Positions 24,456 to 34,960 of a stretch of 64,000 nt of DNA are shown piece by piece. Below the pieces are notes generated by a model. That model did no database searches, was not told the origin of the DNA, and saw nothing but the letters and a program-made list of their open reading frames with translations. The position numbers and the translations under genes are program-made. The stretch's first letter is position 1. Every line of letters begins with the position of its first letter. Source of the stretch: Emydura subglobosa (lineage: Eukaryota > Chordata > Testudines > Chelidae); assembly GCA_007922225.1 (NCBI GenBank), contig ML680053.1, positions 22,380,379 to 22,444,378 on the forward strand, written 5' to 3'.

Positions 24456-24587
24456 TCTTATTGTTCGGTTTTATAGCAGCGAACATGAAGTGGGCAGGAA
24501 GCTAGAGCAGCAGCTGTGGAAGAGGTGCCAAAGAAATTGGCATACCTATGAAGGAGGCAGAAGAAAGAAGCTGCACCAAGAAGCAAG
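24456..24587 (+). other. Candidate internal exon (unassigned)
   Basis: This 132-bp segment has a complete set of splicing signals: a CTGAC branch-point match at 24414-24418, a pyrimidine tract CTCTCTTTTTGTCAG ending in the acceptor AG at 24454-24455, and a consensus donor AAG|GTAAGT at 24588. The body is purine-rich, as splicing-enhancer-rich exons often are. Its length is a multiple of three and one frame is open throughout (residues include KLEQQLWKRCQRNWHTYEGG), but I recognise no protein family. It could be a coding exon, a lncRNA exon or a coincidence. Confidence 0.3.
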
Positions 24588-25149
24588 GTAAGTTCTTCTT
24601 ACTATGTATTTTGACCCTAACAAGTAAGTTCTTCATACAACCTGTCTCAGACACCAGCTGTTGGCAGGTTATGCTTTACCTATAGAAATTGACTGGAAGT
24701 AACAAAGCAGAATGAGAAGTGGCACTTAAGTGAGCCAGGAGCTGTGGTCAAGTCAATCCTCAGAGAAAAGTCCACTGATGGGGAACCTGAAGTGAGGAAT
24801 ATTCTTTTTGTGCTACTCCTGCTGTCAGTGATGAATGGCTATGGCAAGAAGTCAATGAGAATGTGAACACATCTCCCTTTCTTTCTTACCTTGCCCCTTC
24901 CTCTTTCATCTCCTAAATCTACAAAACCAGTCGTGATCTGGCCACTATAGTGCACCTGCATCTGAAATCTGAAATGATTTTTTTTTAAGTAAAGTAGCTT
25001 CATTCAAGATTTCACTTTAACTTTGCATTCAACATTTTTAATTTCAGTGTCAGATAGCTGTGCAATTATAAGGGGCTAAAAACTGGCAAATGAAAGATAG
25101 ATGCTTACATACAGGTTTTTTTTTTTTTAAATAGAGATGGTTGGTTTCG

Positions 25150-25275
25150 CTCACCTCTAATTATTATTGCCATTTCACTACAGCACAGAGGGGGGAAAGA
25201 GATTTCCCTATGAACACACAGCAAGTTTGTGGCAGAGCTTGTAGTAGACCGTAGGTCCTCAGTCAGCTGTGCCCA
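25150..25275 (-). repeat. MIR-type SINE relic (antisense)
   Basis: ATTGCCATTTCACTACAGCA, later ACACACAGCAAGTTTGTGGC and AGAGC, matches the antisense MIR body (the reverse complement of the GTGTGACC/TTACTTAACC region). The ends are eroded. Confidence 0.65.
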
Positions 25276-25279
25276 GTGT

Positions 25280-26240
25280 CAACTGAGCAGAGCTGAAGGA
25301 GAACCCATTTGTGGTTCACTGATCCTGAAAGCAGGATAGTAAACCCAGGGCTGCTCTAAATTTTCCAAAGATACATATGCCAAGTGCAAACTAACAGAGA
25401 GCAAAATACTCTGGTCATTCTGCTTCCCGCTTGGGTACACCTCCCAATACATCTCCTGTGCTGTGGAGGGGGGTGGCATAGCAGCTAGGTACTTTGGCAC
25501 TACCTCATCTGGAGACTTCCCAGGCTGCAGGAATTCCCACTTGTGGAGATCTAGATACTTTCTGGCTAGTCAGTACTGTGGAAATAGGTATTTGGTTGCA
25601 TAGCTGTAAACGGGGGGCAAAGGTTGGCTCTAGGAATGAAATCATACAGTCCTTGCCTTTTTATTATTTAGGACCTTTGCAGATTATGTTATGGGATCAG
25701 AGTAGTATGCTGCAGAAACTCATTTTTCAGTTGATTTTTTTGGAAGTTTATATGCAGAATAAACAAAAGTAAATCTCATCACTGTACTAATGAATCATTG
25801 TTGAGTTTCCATAGTTACCTGAAGACATATCATCTCAGACAAACATTGCCAGCTGGCGTGATCTTGTGTACTAAATAGAAGTTTGGGGCTACTTTCAAAC
25901 AGTCAGATATTCTATTTTTGCAAACAAGCCCATTGATGTGTTACTTTAAAAAGGCCTTGAGTTGCATTTATTATCAGAAACAAGATGCTTTTATAAAATG
26001 GAACCTCAAGGCTACAGAACAAAAAACAAAACAAACACCAAGCAAGACTGATTTTTCTGTTCTGAGTACTTCTGAATTTCCCCCACTAGTTTCCTTTTTA
26101 GCGGATAGTGTGGTCACACATTTGACTCTCCATTATATACCTTTTGATGGAATATAACATACATGTATGTTCTAGAGTATGTTTCTAAAAATACAAGGGA
26201 TCTTTAGGCATGCTATCCCCATGCCATGCACAAAGACACT
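25280..26240. other. Noncoding stretch, no gene recognised
   Basis: Only short frames on both strands and no recognised repeat. Confidence 0.45.
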
Positions 26241-26246
26241 TGGGCC

Positions 26247-26516
26247 ATGTCTCTACTGGAGAGAGGCTTTCAAAGGCATAAATGGGAGGCACCTGCCCAG
26301 CTCCTATAATTGGTTTAGGGAATAATTCTACTGGTGCTACCACTCATTCAGCGTTAGGAGTCTTGTTTAACCAAAGGCTCCTAGCGGTACTAAGTATATT
26401 TAACAGAAATGGTGGTAAAAATGCCAGAAGGTACTGGAGCCCCCTTTAGACTAGGGCTAGCACCATTTAATTAATACCAGTGGAAAAAAATTCCTGAAAG
26501 TTCCTAGTGTAAAAAT
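26247..26516. repeat. Possible nonautonomous DNA transposon with imperfect terminal repeats
   Basis: The left end GGGCCATGTCTCTACTGGAG is matched at the right end by the complement of AGTGTAAAAATGGCTTC, giving about 16 bp of degenerate terminal inverted repeat. The GGCCATGTCTACACT-type end is common in turtle repeats. The interior has no coding capacity. Confidence 0.4.
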
Positions 26517-26786
26517 GGCTTCATTTTCAGTGAAGAAGGGAACAATAAATGGGGTTTATTAGCAGATTAAATTTTGTAGATACTAGCATTATATAAACCT
26601 TTGCTAATGGAGATTTAATCAAATATCAGCAGAAACAAGATCATGCATTGAAAATGCTGATCACGAAACAGACAAGAAGTCTTACAGTCATGCAGTCAAA
26701 TACGTGATAGTTCTATACACAGATATTATAGTGAGAAATGCCCCTGGGGTTTATTTTGCTGTTTGCCTGCGGATATTACTGTTGAA

Positions 26787-26848
26787 AACTTTTGCAAATC
26801 TGTATGTTTAAACTTTTGCGAATAAACTTTTGCGAATATGTATGTTTG
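26787..26848. repeat. Short tandem duplication of AACTTTTGCGAAT/TATGTTT units
   Basis: AACTTTTGC occurs three times within about 60 bp and TGTATGTTT/ATGTATGTTT twice. Local slippage duplication. Confidence 0.8.
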
Positions 26849-27267
26849 ACTGTGTTTCAGGGAGGATATATTGTATGAGCGCACATATTAGGCAGCACCA
26901 GTCAGAAGAGATTATATTAAATGACATGTTTAAATGGGGCTGATGCTACTCGGTATGATACTGCATGGGATATTGTCTTTGCTGGATAACAATATTGTTT
27001 TTAACTACACTTTCCAGCAGAACAGAGTCCTTTGAAATTCATGTACTGCTGAATCATTTATATCATGCACCACAGCAAGCTATGGCAGCTGTGTTGTATT
27101 ACACAGCATGATGAGCAAGATGGATGAAGGCAGGGTGATAATGTGTCACTCAGCAAGTTTTGTAATAAACCATGGTCAGTTAGCAGCATAATTTAAAGGC
27201 TTCATTTGGAACTCGTCACACTGACATCTATAGAACATGCCTGTGTTTTTTTAACATGCTGCGTTCC

Positions 27268-27565
27268 AGTGATGGGTAACAAAATGGATGAATTAAAACT
27301 ACTGGTGTAGGAAGAGAAACCAGATATTATAAGGATAATGGAAACATGATAGAATAGTAGTGATGACTAGAATACAGCATTGAAGGGTATGTGCTGTTCA
27401 GGAAAGACAGAAATAGAGGTAAAGGTGGTGCAGTAGCATTATATATTAATGACAAGGAAGAGTGTAAAGAAATTAGAAGTGATGGAATGGAATGGATCTG
27501 TGTCAAAATCACTTTGGGAAAGAAAGGTAACAGAATCTCCATTGGGATAGTTCTTTGGCTCTGCT
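27268..27565 (+). mobile_element. CR1 LINE endonuclease region, left part (interrupted)
   Basis: The sequence encodes GYVLFRKDRNRGKGGAVALYINDKEECKEIR in a readable frame, the start of the CR1 endonuclease domain, preceded by CR1 nucleotide sequence from about 27268. It is interrupted at 27565 by a hAT-like insertion and resumes at 27759 with TCTGCTACAGACCCCC, which encodes the CYRPP motif. Confidence 0.8.
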
Positions 27566-27758
27566 CAGGGCCCCCACATGGGGGTCAGGAAGTGTACACT
27601 TTACCAGGGCCCGGAGGCCCTGGGGGGCCCGGAGGCCCTGGGGGGCCCGGAGGCCCTGGGGGGCCCGGCCCAGGCTGCAAACCCCATGGGTATGTGTGTG
27701 AGAGGGGGTCCATGTTACAAGTTTGTATTGGGCCCCAAAAAATTATGCTTGGTCCCTG
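27566..27758. mobile_element. hAT-like MITE carrying a GC-rich minisatellite
   Basis: A 193-bp insertion flanked by an 8-bp direct repeat with one mismatch (GCTCTGCT at 27558-27565 and GATCTGCT at 27759-27766). Its ends are CAGGGCCC and the complement of GGTCCCTG, giving short CAGGG-type terminal inverted repeats. Eight-bp target duplications and CAGGG ends are hallmarks of the hAT superfamily. Removing it restores a continuous CR1 endonuclease sequence. The interior holds 3.6 copies of an 18-bp GC-rich unit. No coding capacity; a trans-acting transposase would have been needed. Confidence 0.7.
27607..27670. repeat. 18-bp GC-rich minisatellite (3.6 copies)
   Basis: Three exact copies of GGGCCCGGAGGCCCTGGG (27607-27624, 27625-27642, 27643-27660) and a partial fourth. 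The unit is nearly self-complementary and a multiple of three, so the overlapping frame reads as Gly-Pro-Gly collagen-like repeats. That is an artefact of the unit length, not a collagen gene. Confidence 0.95.
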
Positions 27759-28626
27759 GATCTGCTACAGACCCCCAGTAACTGATTTGAATATGGATAA
27801 AGACCTTTTTAGGTTTTTTAATGATAAAAATACTACATTATATATTATGAAATAAATACTATCATCATGTGAGACTTTAATTTCCCATATATAGAATGGA
27901 GGACAAGTGCTACTAATAATGGTAGGCCCCAGATATTCCTGTATGTGATAGCTGACAGTTTTCTTCATCAAATAGTCACTGAATCAACAAGATGTGATGC
28001 CAAACCTTGGTTTGAGTGATAAATTAATTCAGTTTAAATTAAATGGAAAAATAAACAGGCAAAGTATTTCCAGAAGAGATAGCCTTCCAAGGGGAGCAGG
28101 GGGGGAAAAACCTAACTTGTTTTAAGACTGAGCTTGATGAGTTTATGGAGGGGATAGTATGATGAGATTGCCTATAATTGCATATGGCCCATCTGTGACT
28201 GCTATATCTCCAATGGCTGGAGATGGGACACTAGATGGGGAGGGCTCTGAGTTACTGTAGGGAATTCTTTCCCAGGTGTGTTGCTGCTGAGTCTTGACCA
28301 CATGCTCTGGGTTTAACAGTCACCATATCTGGGGTCAGGAAGGAATTTTCCCCCAGGTGAGATTGGCAGGAACCTTGTGGGTTGAGGGGTTCACCTTTCT
28401 CTGCAACGTGAAACACGGGTCACTTGCTGGTTTGAACTAAAGTAAATGGTAGATTCTCTGTAAATTGAAGTCTTTAAATCAAGATTTGAGGACTTCAGTA
28501 ACTCAGCCAGCAGTTATGGGTTTTTACCGTAGTGGGTGAGTGAAGTTCTGTAACCTGAGATATGCAGCTGGTCAGCCTAGATAATCATAATGGTCCCTTC
28601 TGGCCTTAATGTCTATTAGTCTATGA
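27759..28626 (+). mobile_element. CR1 LINE remainder with RT deleted and 3' UTR kept
   Basis: 27759-28085 continues the endonuclease remnant (CYRPPVTDLNMDKDLFRFFND). At about 28086 the sequence jumps to the CR1 3' region: TAAGACTGAGCTTGATGAG, then CATATCTGGGGTCAGGAAGG, and the terminal ATAATGGTCCCTTCTGGCC with a TCTATGA tail at about 28626. The reverse-transcriptase domain is missing, either by internal deletion or because two CR1 pieces abut. Confidence 0.75.
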
Positions 28627-28629
28627 TAA

Positions 28630-30100
28630 CTTAGCAGCACACTGGGATTCACCAGAGGGCCTTTTGGCCCAATGTACACAGTGCATTAGGAATGAAGTAG
28701 TATGATTCTGAAAATCCTTTGACTTTTTTCAGTAAAATATGATCTTTCCACAAAAAGAAAATTCTTCTAGATCACAGGTTATTGTTCTGCAACCCTGCCA
28801 AGCTACTCAGAGCTATGTAATTTCAAAAGTGCCATCCATAAAAGGGATATCAGATACATATTTACCTACACATTTTTGCAACATAATCTGGGTGAGGAAT
28901 ATAATGGGGTAGATTCTGCTCAAGCTATACCCACATAACCCCTTGGATGTCATTGAGTCATTGAGATTGCAGGGGTATTCTGAATGCAAAATTTGGCTTG
29001 GACAATTTAGCCTCAGTATAGTTAATACAATGATTTAAATAATAAATCTGGGGAGGAGTTCTCCCTCCTTTATTGTCCAGTAAAAGTTTATTAAGAGCAA
29101 ACTAAGGGGGATAGGATTGTATTTAGAAGGGCTAGAAACATATTAACTGAAGCGTTAGATTTGGGAGCACAGCTTTGTAAAAAAAAAAAAAAAGGTGGAT
29201 TCTTCAGCAAATTCTGCAGCATCTCACAATATGGTGCTTTTTAAGAACATAGGATCTGAAAGAGGCTCATTAGCATAAGGCTAGAAGTTCACAGTTAAAA
29301 CTTGTTCTGAATTCTTCTGTGGCCACTTTTCATTGAAATCTTGAGGATAAGCCCCACTTTGAATGACTTACCTATTTGTATATTCATAACAATATATGGC
29401 ATTTGAAAAGATACAGGAAAAGTCACAGCCTTCTGGCAATCAAATTAGAAAGTTTGTGAGCAGATATATTAATTCATACACTTGCTATAGTATATAGTGT
29501 AGACTAGAAAAAGTGGTGATAAAAATAAATCCAACTGAACGGTAACACAGTTGGTGCTAGTTGCTATGATTTACTGGGAATGCACTGAAAAAGTGTGGAT
29601 CATGTAACTGAAGCCCTTTGATTTTCATGTAGATATCCTAAGTACTTCACTGGAATCCAGAATTATCCTTGTAAACATATAGAATTGTTTACTTCACAGA
29701 AACTTTTATTCATGAGATAGTGAATTAGGCTTTTCAGAATCAGTGTTTTTAGTCTTCTACCACAGATAGGTCAAGTGGGGGATTAAATAGAAAATTACAG
29801 AAAAACACTGTCTTGGGAGAGGCCAGAAGTAAAAATGATCCATGTATAATAGCTTGTCATGCAAGGTTACTAAAGCAAATAAACTCAGATGTAAGAATTC
29901 ATCTTGAAGTTACTAAACTGGGTACAAATATACTTTCTTAGATTTACTTCACCCAGACTGATGACATTTCTACGATAATCTGTAGCATTTAGCTATTCCT
30001 CAACCCTTTCAAGCACATAGTTAGGAACTCCACTAAACTGGCCTTTACTATTTCCAGCTCTGAGCCTCTCAAGTGGTTTTATAATATGGCCAGAAAATTG
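28630..30100. other. Noncoding stretch, no gene recognised
   Basis: Contains a poly-A run at about 29179-29193 and a possible small palindrome at 28.90-29.0 kb. Nothing else supported. Confidence 0.45.
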
Positions 30101-30107
30101 TCTTTGG

Positions 30108-30296
30108 TCAAGATTTTAAAATGGGACTAGTGATTTTGGGTGCCCAAATTCAGAAGCCTCTAAAGGGCCTGATTTTCAGAAGGTGTTGAACAACCTCCCT
30201 CTGAATATCTGGCCCCTTTAAATGTGTCGGATTAGGCACCCAGCAACTATGGCACTCATAATCACTAATCACGTCTGAAAATCTAGGGTACTGTAT
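30108..30296. repeat. Foldback element (about 190 bp, palindromic)
   Basis: The outer left arm ATTTTAAAATGGGACTAGTGATT with GGTGCCCAAATT is complementary to the right-hand AGGCACCC...AATCACTAATCACGTCTGAAAAT. The inner arms GGGCCTGATTTTCAGAAGG and CCTCTGAATATCTGGCCCC also pair. The whole unit can fold into one long imperfect hairpin. A related copy lies at 34.04-34.26 kb. Confidence 0.6.
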
Positions 30297-30879
30297 CTTT
30301 TGGGTTTCTGTGTGGATATTCTACCAACAAAATGTCAGTTATGGTCAAAGTTGGTGAAGGTTTTGTGGTGAACGAATTGTCATGTAATCTAGATATGGAA
30401 CTTCCTGTGCCAGAATTAGAACCAAAAGGATTAAAGGTAACTTCCTGTAATTTCAGCAGATGTCTTTTATTGCATGAGCTGTTCCTCCATTTTCTGTGTG
30501 TATCAGACTAGACTGAGGGTTTGACAGTGCCAGCCTGCCACTGACTATCTGGTTTCTGTGAATATACTTTTGTCCCTTCCTAGGGAAGAAGGCAGGCTTT
30601 AGTGTTCCTTTTGTCATATCTGCTCTGGCAGATTTGTTTGGCCTTACATTTTCCTGAGCTGTAGCTGGACTGATGACTTTTGGCTTCAGCTACTGATATA
30701 TGAAAGGTAAAATTGAACGCAATGACTCAGTTGAGCAGGTGATCTCATGCCAATCCCTGATATTCCTATTCTCCAGCATAGCAAGGGGTGGATCTCTTGA
30801 GCTCTGCTCGGATGGAATAATGTATTATTATTAATTAAATTACTTTTTTATTGTTAGAGTTAGGGTAGCAGCCTCAACC

Positions 30880-31112
30880 ATGGTCAGTGCCACTGTGCAA
30901 AGCACAGTATAGAGAGTCAGAGTTCCCTGTCCTGAAGTGTTTACTATCTCAACAGTAAGAGACAAAGGAAATATTGCAGATCAGGAACTGAAGCACAGAG
31001 AGATGAAGTGACTTACCCAAGGTTGCACAGGAAGTCTGGAGCAGAACCAATAATTGACCCTATATCTCTTGAGCCAAAGTCCAGTTTTCTGATCAAAACA
31101 CTACATTTTTTT
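30880..31112 (-). repeat. MIR-like SINE (antisense), fairly long copy
   Basis: The order is: CCACTGTGCAAAGCACAGTA, a CCCTGTCCTGAAGTGTTTAC block, AGAGATGAAGTGACTTACCC, AAGGTTGCACAGGAAGTCTG and GAGCAGAACC, ending near an ACACTACA and T-run. This follows the antisense MIR-like consensus from tail to head. Confidence 0.65.
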
Positions 31113-31114
31113 TT

Positions 31115-32160
31115 TTCTACACTGGTTTGGTACAAGTTCACCAGAAGTCTATAAATGGCTGATAGATTGAGAGTTGAGCTTGATTTAAATGAGACAATAG
31201 GCTTTGATAGAATATATAATATGTCACAAGCCCAGCTATATAAGAACTAAGTATTTATTAGTTACTATTTAATCAGAAGTATATATAGTCTTCAAGCTTC
31301 TCCATGTAGCCACAAAATCAGAAATGAGTTCTGTCCTTTATTATTCAATGATGCAAGCTAAAGACTGAACTGTGAAAGACGCAGACTTCCTGATAACATT
31401 TGGATGCAAAAAGCTTTTGCAGGTTTTAGAGATTATTAAAATCAAGGATGTCAACACAAATTCTAGCTGTTAAAAAGGGAGCAGAGCAAACCTCAACAGC
31501 TTTTTTTTCCCCCAGCATAGAAGATATGTTATTTTGTTTTCTAATAGGCAGTGTGAGACTTGTAGGGTAAGTAAAGTTACGAGCATAGTGAAGAAATAGA
31601 TTGGATTCAACTGTATTGTATTTGGAGTGTGCTTAAAAGATAAGGAAAGTTCTAATGCTAGAATATAGTGGCCATACCATTATGGGAACAAAAACATTTC
31701 AAGGTACTTTGAAATAATTAATTTATACTGTTTGCATGAAAAGACAAAATTGAAGTACCTAATGCCCACTAGAGAAATGAAGAGCCAGATTTCTTTCAGC
31801 AAAAGATTTCTAGCTTTTGTCAAATTGTGGATAGGGAAGAATACCACAGATCCAACACATGCTTGTGAAACAGCAGCAAAGGGACCATGAGGTTTGGTAG
31901 ATAGTTCAGGTATCTTCAACTAGTCCCACTGAAATTGTTTTTATATATAGGTGTTGGTCAAGATTGTGGTTTGCCTATGTGCTTGCAGTGGGTGAGGGAA
32001 AGCAAAACACCTCTATGCAGCCTCCCCAGACCTTGGATCTAAGAATCTCCGGACCTTGGCTGCACACCCATTACTTTCCCTCCCTGGTTACTGGAGAAAA
32101 GGAAAAGGTGAGAAGGGACTGAGCCACAGTGGAGTCAGGGATGAAGGGCTAGTAATCTGC
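31115..32160. other. Noncoding stretch, no gene recognised
   Basis: No supported feature. The minus-strand 79-codon frame at 31.68-31.92 kb has no recognisable motif and is treated as chance. Confidence 0.45.
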
Positions 32161-32164
32161 TACT

Positions 32165-32295
32165 GGATCAAAGTTAGAAAGGACCATTATGATCTGATCT
32201 GACAACCTGTAATAATACAGGTCAAAGAACCTCACCTACTAATTGCTGCAATAAGCCCATAACTTCTGTTTGAGCTATGCCATATCTTTTATTCT
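32165..32295 (-). mobile_element. CR1 3' end relic (antisense)
   Basis: GTTAGAAAGGACCATTATGA, then CTGATCTGACAACCTGTAATA and TAAGCCCATAACTTCTGTTTGA, matches an older CR1 3' UTR in reverse orientation. Only the terminal part is retained. Confidence 0.6.
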
Positions 32296-32853
32296 CCCTC
32301 TGGAACAAAAAGGGATGAGAAAAGGAAGAATCATGCCTCCCCAACAATAAGTTCTTTACAGAGCCCACCCTGGCAGCCTTTGCAGATCAACAGATCCCTG
32401 AGATGAAGCAGAAATTTAAAATTATAAATAAATTGATATATGCAGTGTAATACATGATGCCAGTAGCCCCTCTTGTTATTAAGCTTGCCTGATGTTACAA
32501 AGTTTCGCTTTCACGTTTCTTAGAACTTTATCACACTAGCTTTTTAAGCTAACATTTTTCAAGCCAGATGTCTGCTCAAGGGGAATTGTATTTTGGGTTG
32601 GGTTGGGTGTGTTTGTTTGTTTTTTGAAGATTTCAGCCAAAATATTTCCAAGAATGAAACTGGAGGAAATATGCAGGTTGAAAGATTGAGGCAACCTTTT
32701 CTTCGAAAATCTCTGGATCCTTCATGCTTTGGAGCAGGGACTTTAAATTTGGCAGTGGGTGACCTTTGTGTCAGGGACATGCTTTTTGCCATGTCCATAT
32801 TTGACCCAGTTAAGTCTTTGAAAAATTCCATTTTGCACATGTTCTGTATTCTC

Positions 32854-32932
32854 AGCTGTTGTCTGTAGTATTACTGCTTCATTCGTTGCACAAATTGAAA
32901 GGGGAGCAGTGAATGAGTTCGAGACTTCAGTT
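32854..32932 (+). repeat. Left copy of a ~75-bp direct repeat flanking a purine-rich block
   Basis: CTGTTGTCT, a CTGCTTCATTCGTTGCA core, ATTGAAAGGGGAG, and AGTGAATGAG up to GACTTCAG recur with about a quarter of positions changed at 33849-33925. Identity of the family is unknown. Confidence 0.65.
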
Positions 32933-33049
32933 TTAGCGGCTCTTACAGACTTTCTCTATAATTGCTTCTCTAGGCTGGGCACCAGAACTGAGAGCTGGGA
33001 GCCGGTCTCCGTTCTCAGAAACCCCTTGCTTATGCCCCAGTAGCATGGA

Positions 33050-33790
33050 GCAGGAAGATGCAGAGGGGAAAAGACACAGACCAGGGACAGATAACAGTAA
33101 ATTGGGAACAGCAGTCTGGTGAGGCTGAGACTAAAGAGAAGGTGAGAAACAGGGACAGGGAAGAGATGTACTGGGAGCTAGGCCAGTGCAGAGACAGAGG
33201 GTGGTTGGGCAAGGAGACTGACTGGGAGCTGGGCAAGGAGACTGGCTGGGAGCCAGGCAAGGGAAGGGAGGTTGGAACTGGGAGCCAGTAAAGGACACAG
33301 GAGAATGGGGAAACATTTGGTTAGGGGTGGAATACTAAGATTAGATGAGGAGCGGGAGAGTGAGGGAGAGATTGGGACTAGGTACAAATGCAGAGAACGA
33401 GGGCAGGGAGGAGGAGACACAGCTGGCAAGGAGCTGGGTTTCTGGGAGACAACTGGGAGTGGCTGGGCATAGATACTATGGTCAAGAAGCCAAGGAGGAG
33501 AAGGAGGCTGAGATGGGCTGAAGAATCTGGGACAAGGAGCCAATGGGGCAGAACCAAGAATTGGTAACTGGAAATGGCTTGGCAAAGAGATTGGTTATGG
33601 AAGTGAAGAGGGGGAGACTGGAATTCTGACAGCAAGTCAGCAGGGGAGGCTAGAACTGGGGAGCCTGAGGAGTGGAGACTGGGTAGCAAAGAGAATGGGA
33701 AAAGGAGGTAAGGGTGGGGACATGACAGGACTGAACAAGGACAGACTGGAAGCGACATGGCAGAAGGAGTCAAGCCTGTGGGGAATTGGC
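33050..33790. repeat. Purine-rich (AG) low-complexity block with 24-bp minisatellite
   Basis: The plus strand is dominated by G and A in words such as GGGAGC and CAAGGAGAC. A clear tandem core is at 33207-33260: two copies of a 24-bp unit starting GGGCAAGGAGACTG and a partial third. Looser variants (AACTGGGAGCCAG) extend the pattern. The pyrimidine-rich complement produces several long proline/serine-rich spurious frames on the minus strand. Confidence 0.75.
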
Positions 33791-33848
33791 AAGAAAAGTC
33801 AGTGCCTACTAGAGAACACTCTCCTCCAGAGGTTTGTGCAGTAAAGGA

Positions 33849-33925
33849 AGCTGTTGTCTTTGGACTACTGCTTCATTTGTTGCAAGAATTGAAAGGGAAG
33901 TAGTGAATGAGGTACGGGACTTCAG
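33849..33925 (+). repeat. Right copy of the ~75-bp direct repeat
   Basis: Counterpart of 32854-32932, about 995 bp downstream and in the same orientation. The pair could be the ends of one composite repeat, with the purine-rich block as its interior, or a duplication of a small unit. Confidence 0.65.
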
Positions 33926-33939
33926 GAAGAGAAAGGACA

Positions 33940-34041
33940 GTCTCATGGTTAAGGCAGTTTTATATTTACCAGCAGAATTGGGTTCTATTCGTGCTTCTGC
34001 ACGGAGTTCCTGTGTGATGCTGGGCAAGTCATTTAAATCAT
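33940..34041 (+). repeat. MIR SINE, left half (split by a foldback)
   Basis: GGGTTCTATTCGTGCTTCTG followed by TCCTGTGTGATGCTGGGCAA and GTCATTTAAATC is the MIR tRNA-derived and CORE region in sense orientation. The element continues after the foldback at 34262. Confidence 0.65.
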
Positions 34042-34261
34042 ACTTTTCAGAGGTAATCATTGATTTTATGTTCCCCATTTTCTGGGTGCCCTCCTTGATA
34101 CCCTGGGGTCTGATTTGAAGAAGTGCTGAGAACTCAAAGCTGCAAGTGAAGTAAATGGGAGTTGTGTTTTCAATATTTGAAGTGCTACATAGTGCTAAAT
34201 ACTCCGGAACAAATCTCATCCTAATTGTCTCAAATTGGACACCCAAAATTAGCAGAAGTGT
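34042..34261. repeat. Foldback element inserted in MIR
   Basis: Contains CTGGGTGCCCTCC at the left and TTGGACACCCAAAATTAG at the right as imperfect inverted arms, and resembles the element at 30.1 kb. It sits exactly where the MIR sequence is interrupted. Confidence 0.5.
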
Positions 34262-34415
34262 TTGACTTTAATTTCTTTATGCACCTGTACTCCATCTGTG
34301 AAATGGGGATACCACCTTCTCTTTTTCACAACACCCTGGTGAGATAAGTTGATGTTTCTGGAGTACTTGGGTACTGTCGTGATGAGTGCCATAGAAAAGC
34401 CCATGAGGAAAATAA
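34262..34415 (+). repeat. MIR SINE, right half
   Basis: Resumes with TTAATTTCTTTATGCACCTG and CCATCTGTGAAATGGGGATACC, followed by the ACACCCTGGTGAGATAA block, the 3' half of MIR. Confidence 0.65.
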
Positions 34416-34689
34416 TTCTGTCTTCAGAGTAGGGTTTGCATAAGGCCTGGTGCCACACATTGAAAAATGAGAATGAAACAATGCATTGAATAGCGAGTAT
34501 AATCCATCCTTGAACTGATGGAAGCAAAGATCCTGTGGGGAAAAAAAACATGTAATTGGAGACTATCAGAATGCATATGCACACACGAGCCAAATTAAGG
34601 TTGTATAGGCTGCTTTAATATTGGTATTTTCTAACTTTTCATCGGCTGACTTTGCAACCTTACTGGCAACTTTCAGAACAGGCACCTGG

Positions 34690-34960
34690 CCTTGAAATTC
34701 AACACTGATAAGTGCAAAGTAATGAACATTGGAAAATAATCTCAACTACACATATAAAACGATGGGTTCTAAATTACCCGTTACCACTTAAGAAAGAGAC
34801 AATGGATCACCATGGATTGTTCTCTGAAAATTTAACGGTCAACAGTCAAAAAGGATAACGGAAAGTTAGGAACTATTAGAAAAGAGATAGAAAATAAAAC
34901 AGAAAATATCATAAAGCCACTATATAAATCCATGGTTGTGACATGCTATACCACAAAATA
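34690..34960 (+). mobile_element. CR1 LINE fragment (RT C-terminal region)
   Basis: TTCAACACTGATAAGTGCAA AGTAATG encodes the CR1 block equivalent to [10 protein letters not shown]. Later AGAAAAGAGATAGAAAATAA and the ATCATAAAGCCACTATATAA stretch correspond to the region around the [13 protein letters not shown] block of the intact copy. Truncated at both ends and frame-broken. Confidence 0.7.

Noticed and set aside
27391..27855. Collagen-like ORF with a run of Gly-Pro-Gly triplets
   Set aside because: The glycine-proline run is the translation of an 18-bp minisatellite inside a hAT-like insertion; the flanking frame is CR1 endonuclease. No collagen gene structure is present.
33030..33773. Several minus-strand proline/serine-rich ORFs of 60-135 codons
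   Set aside because: They are complements of the purine-rich low-complexity block; composition alone keeps them open.
33378..33773. Possible secreted or membrane protein suggested by hydrophobic stretches
   Set aside because: The hydrophobic runs come from CCTCCC/CTTCTC complements of the AG-rich repeat.
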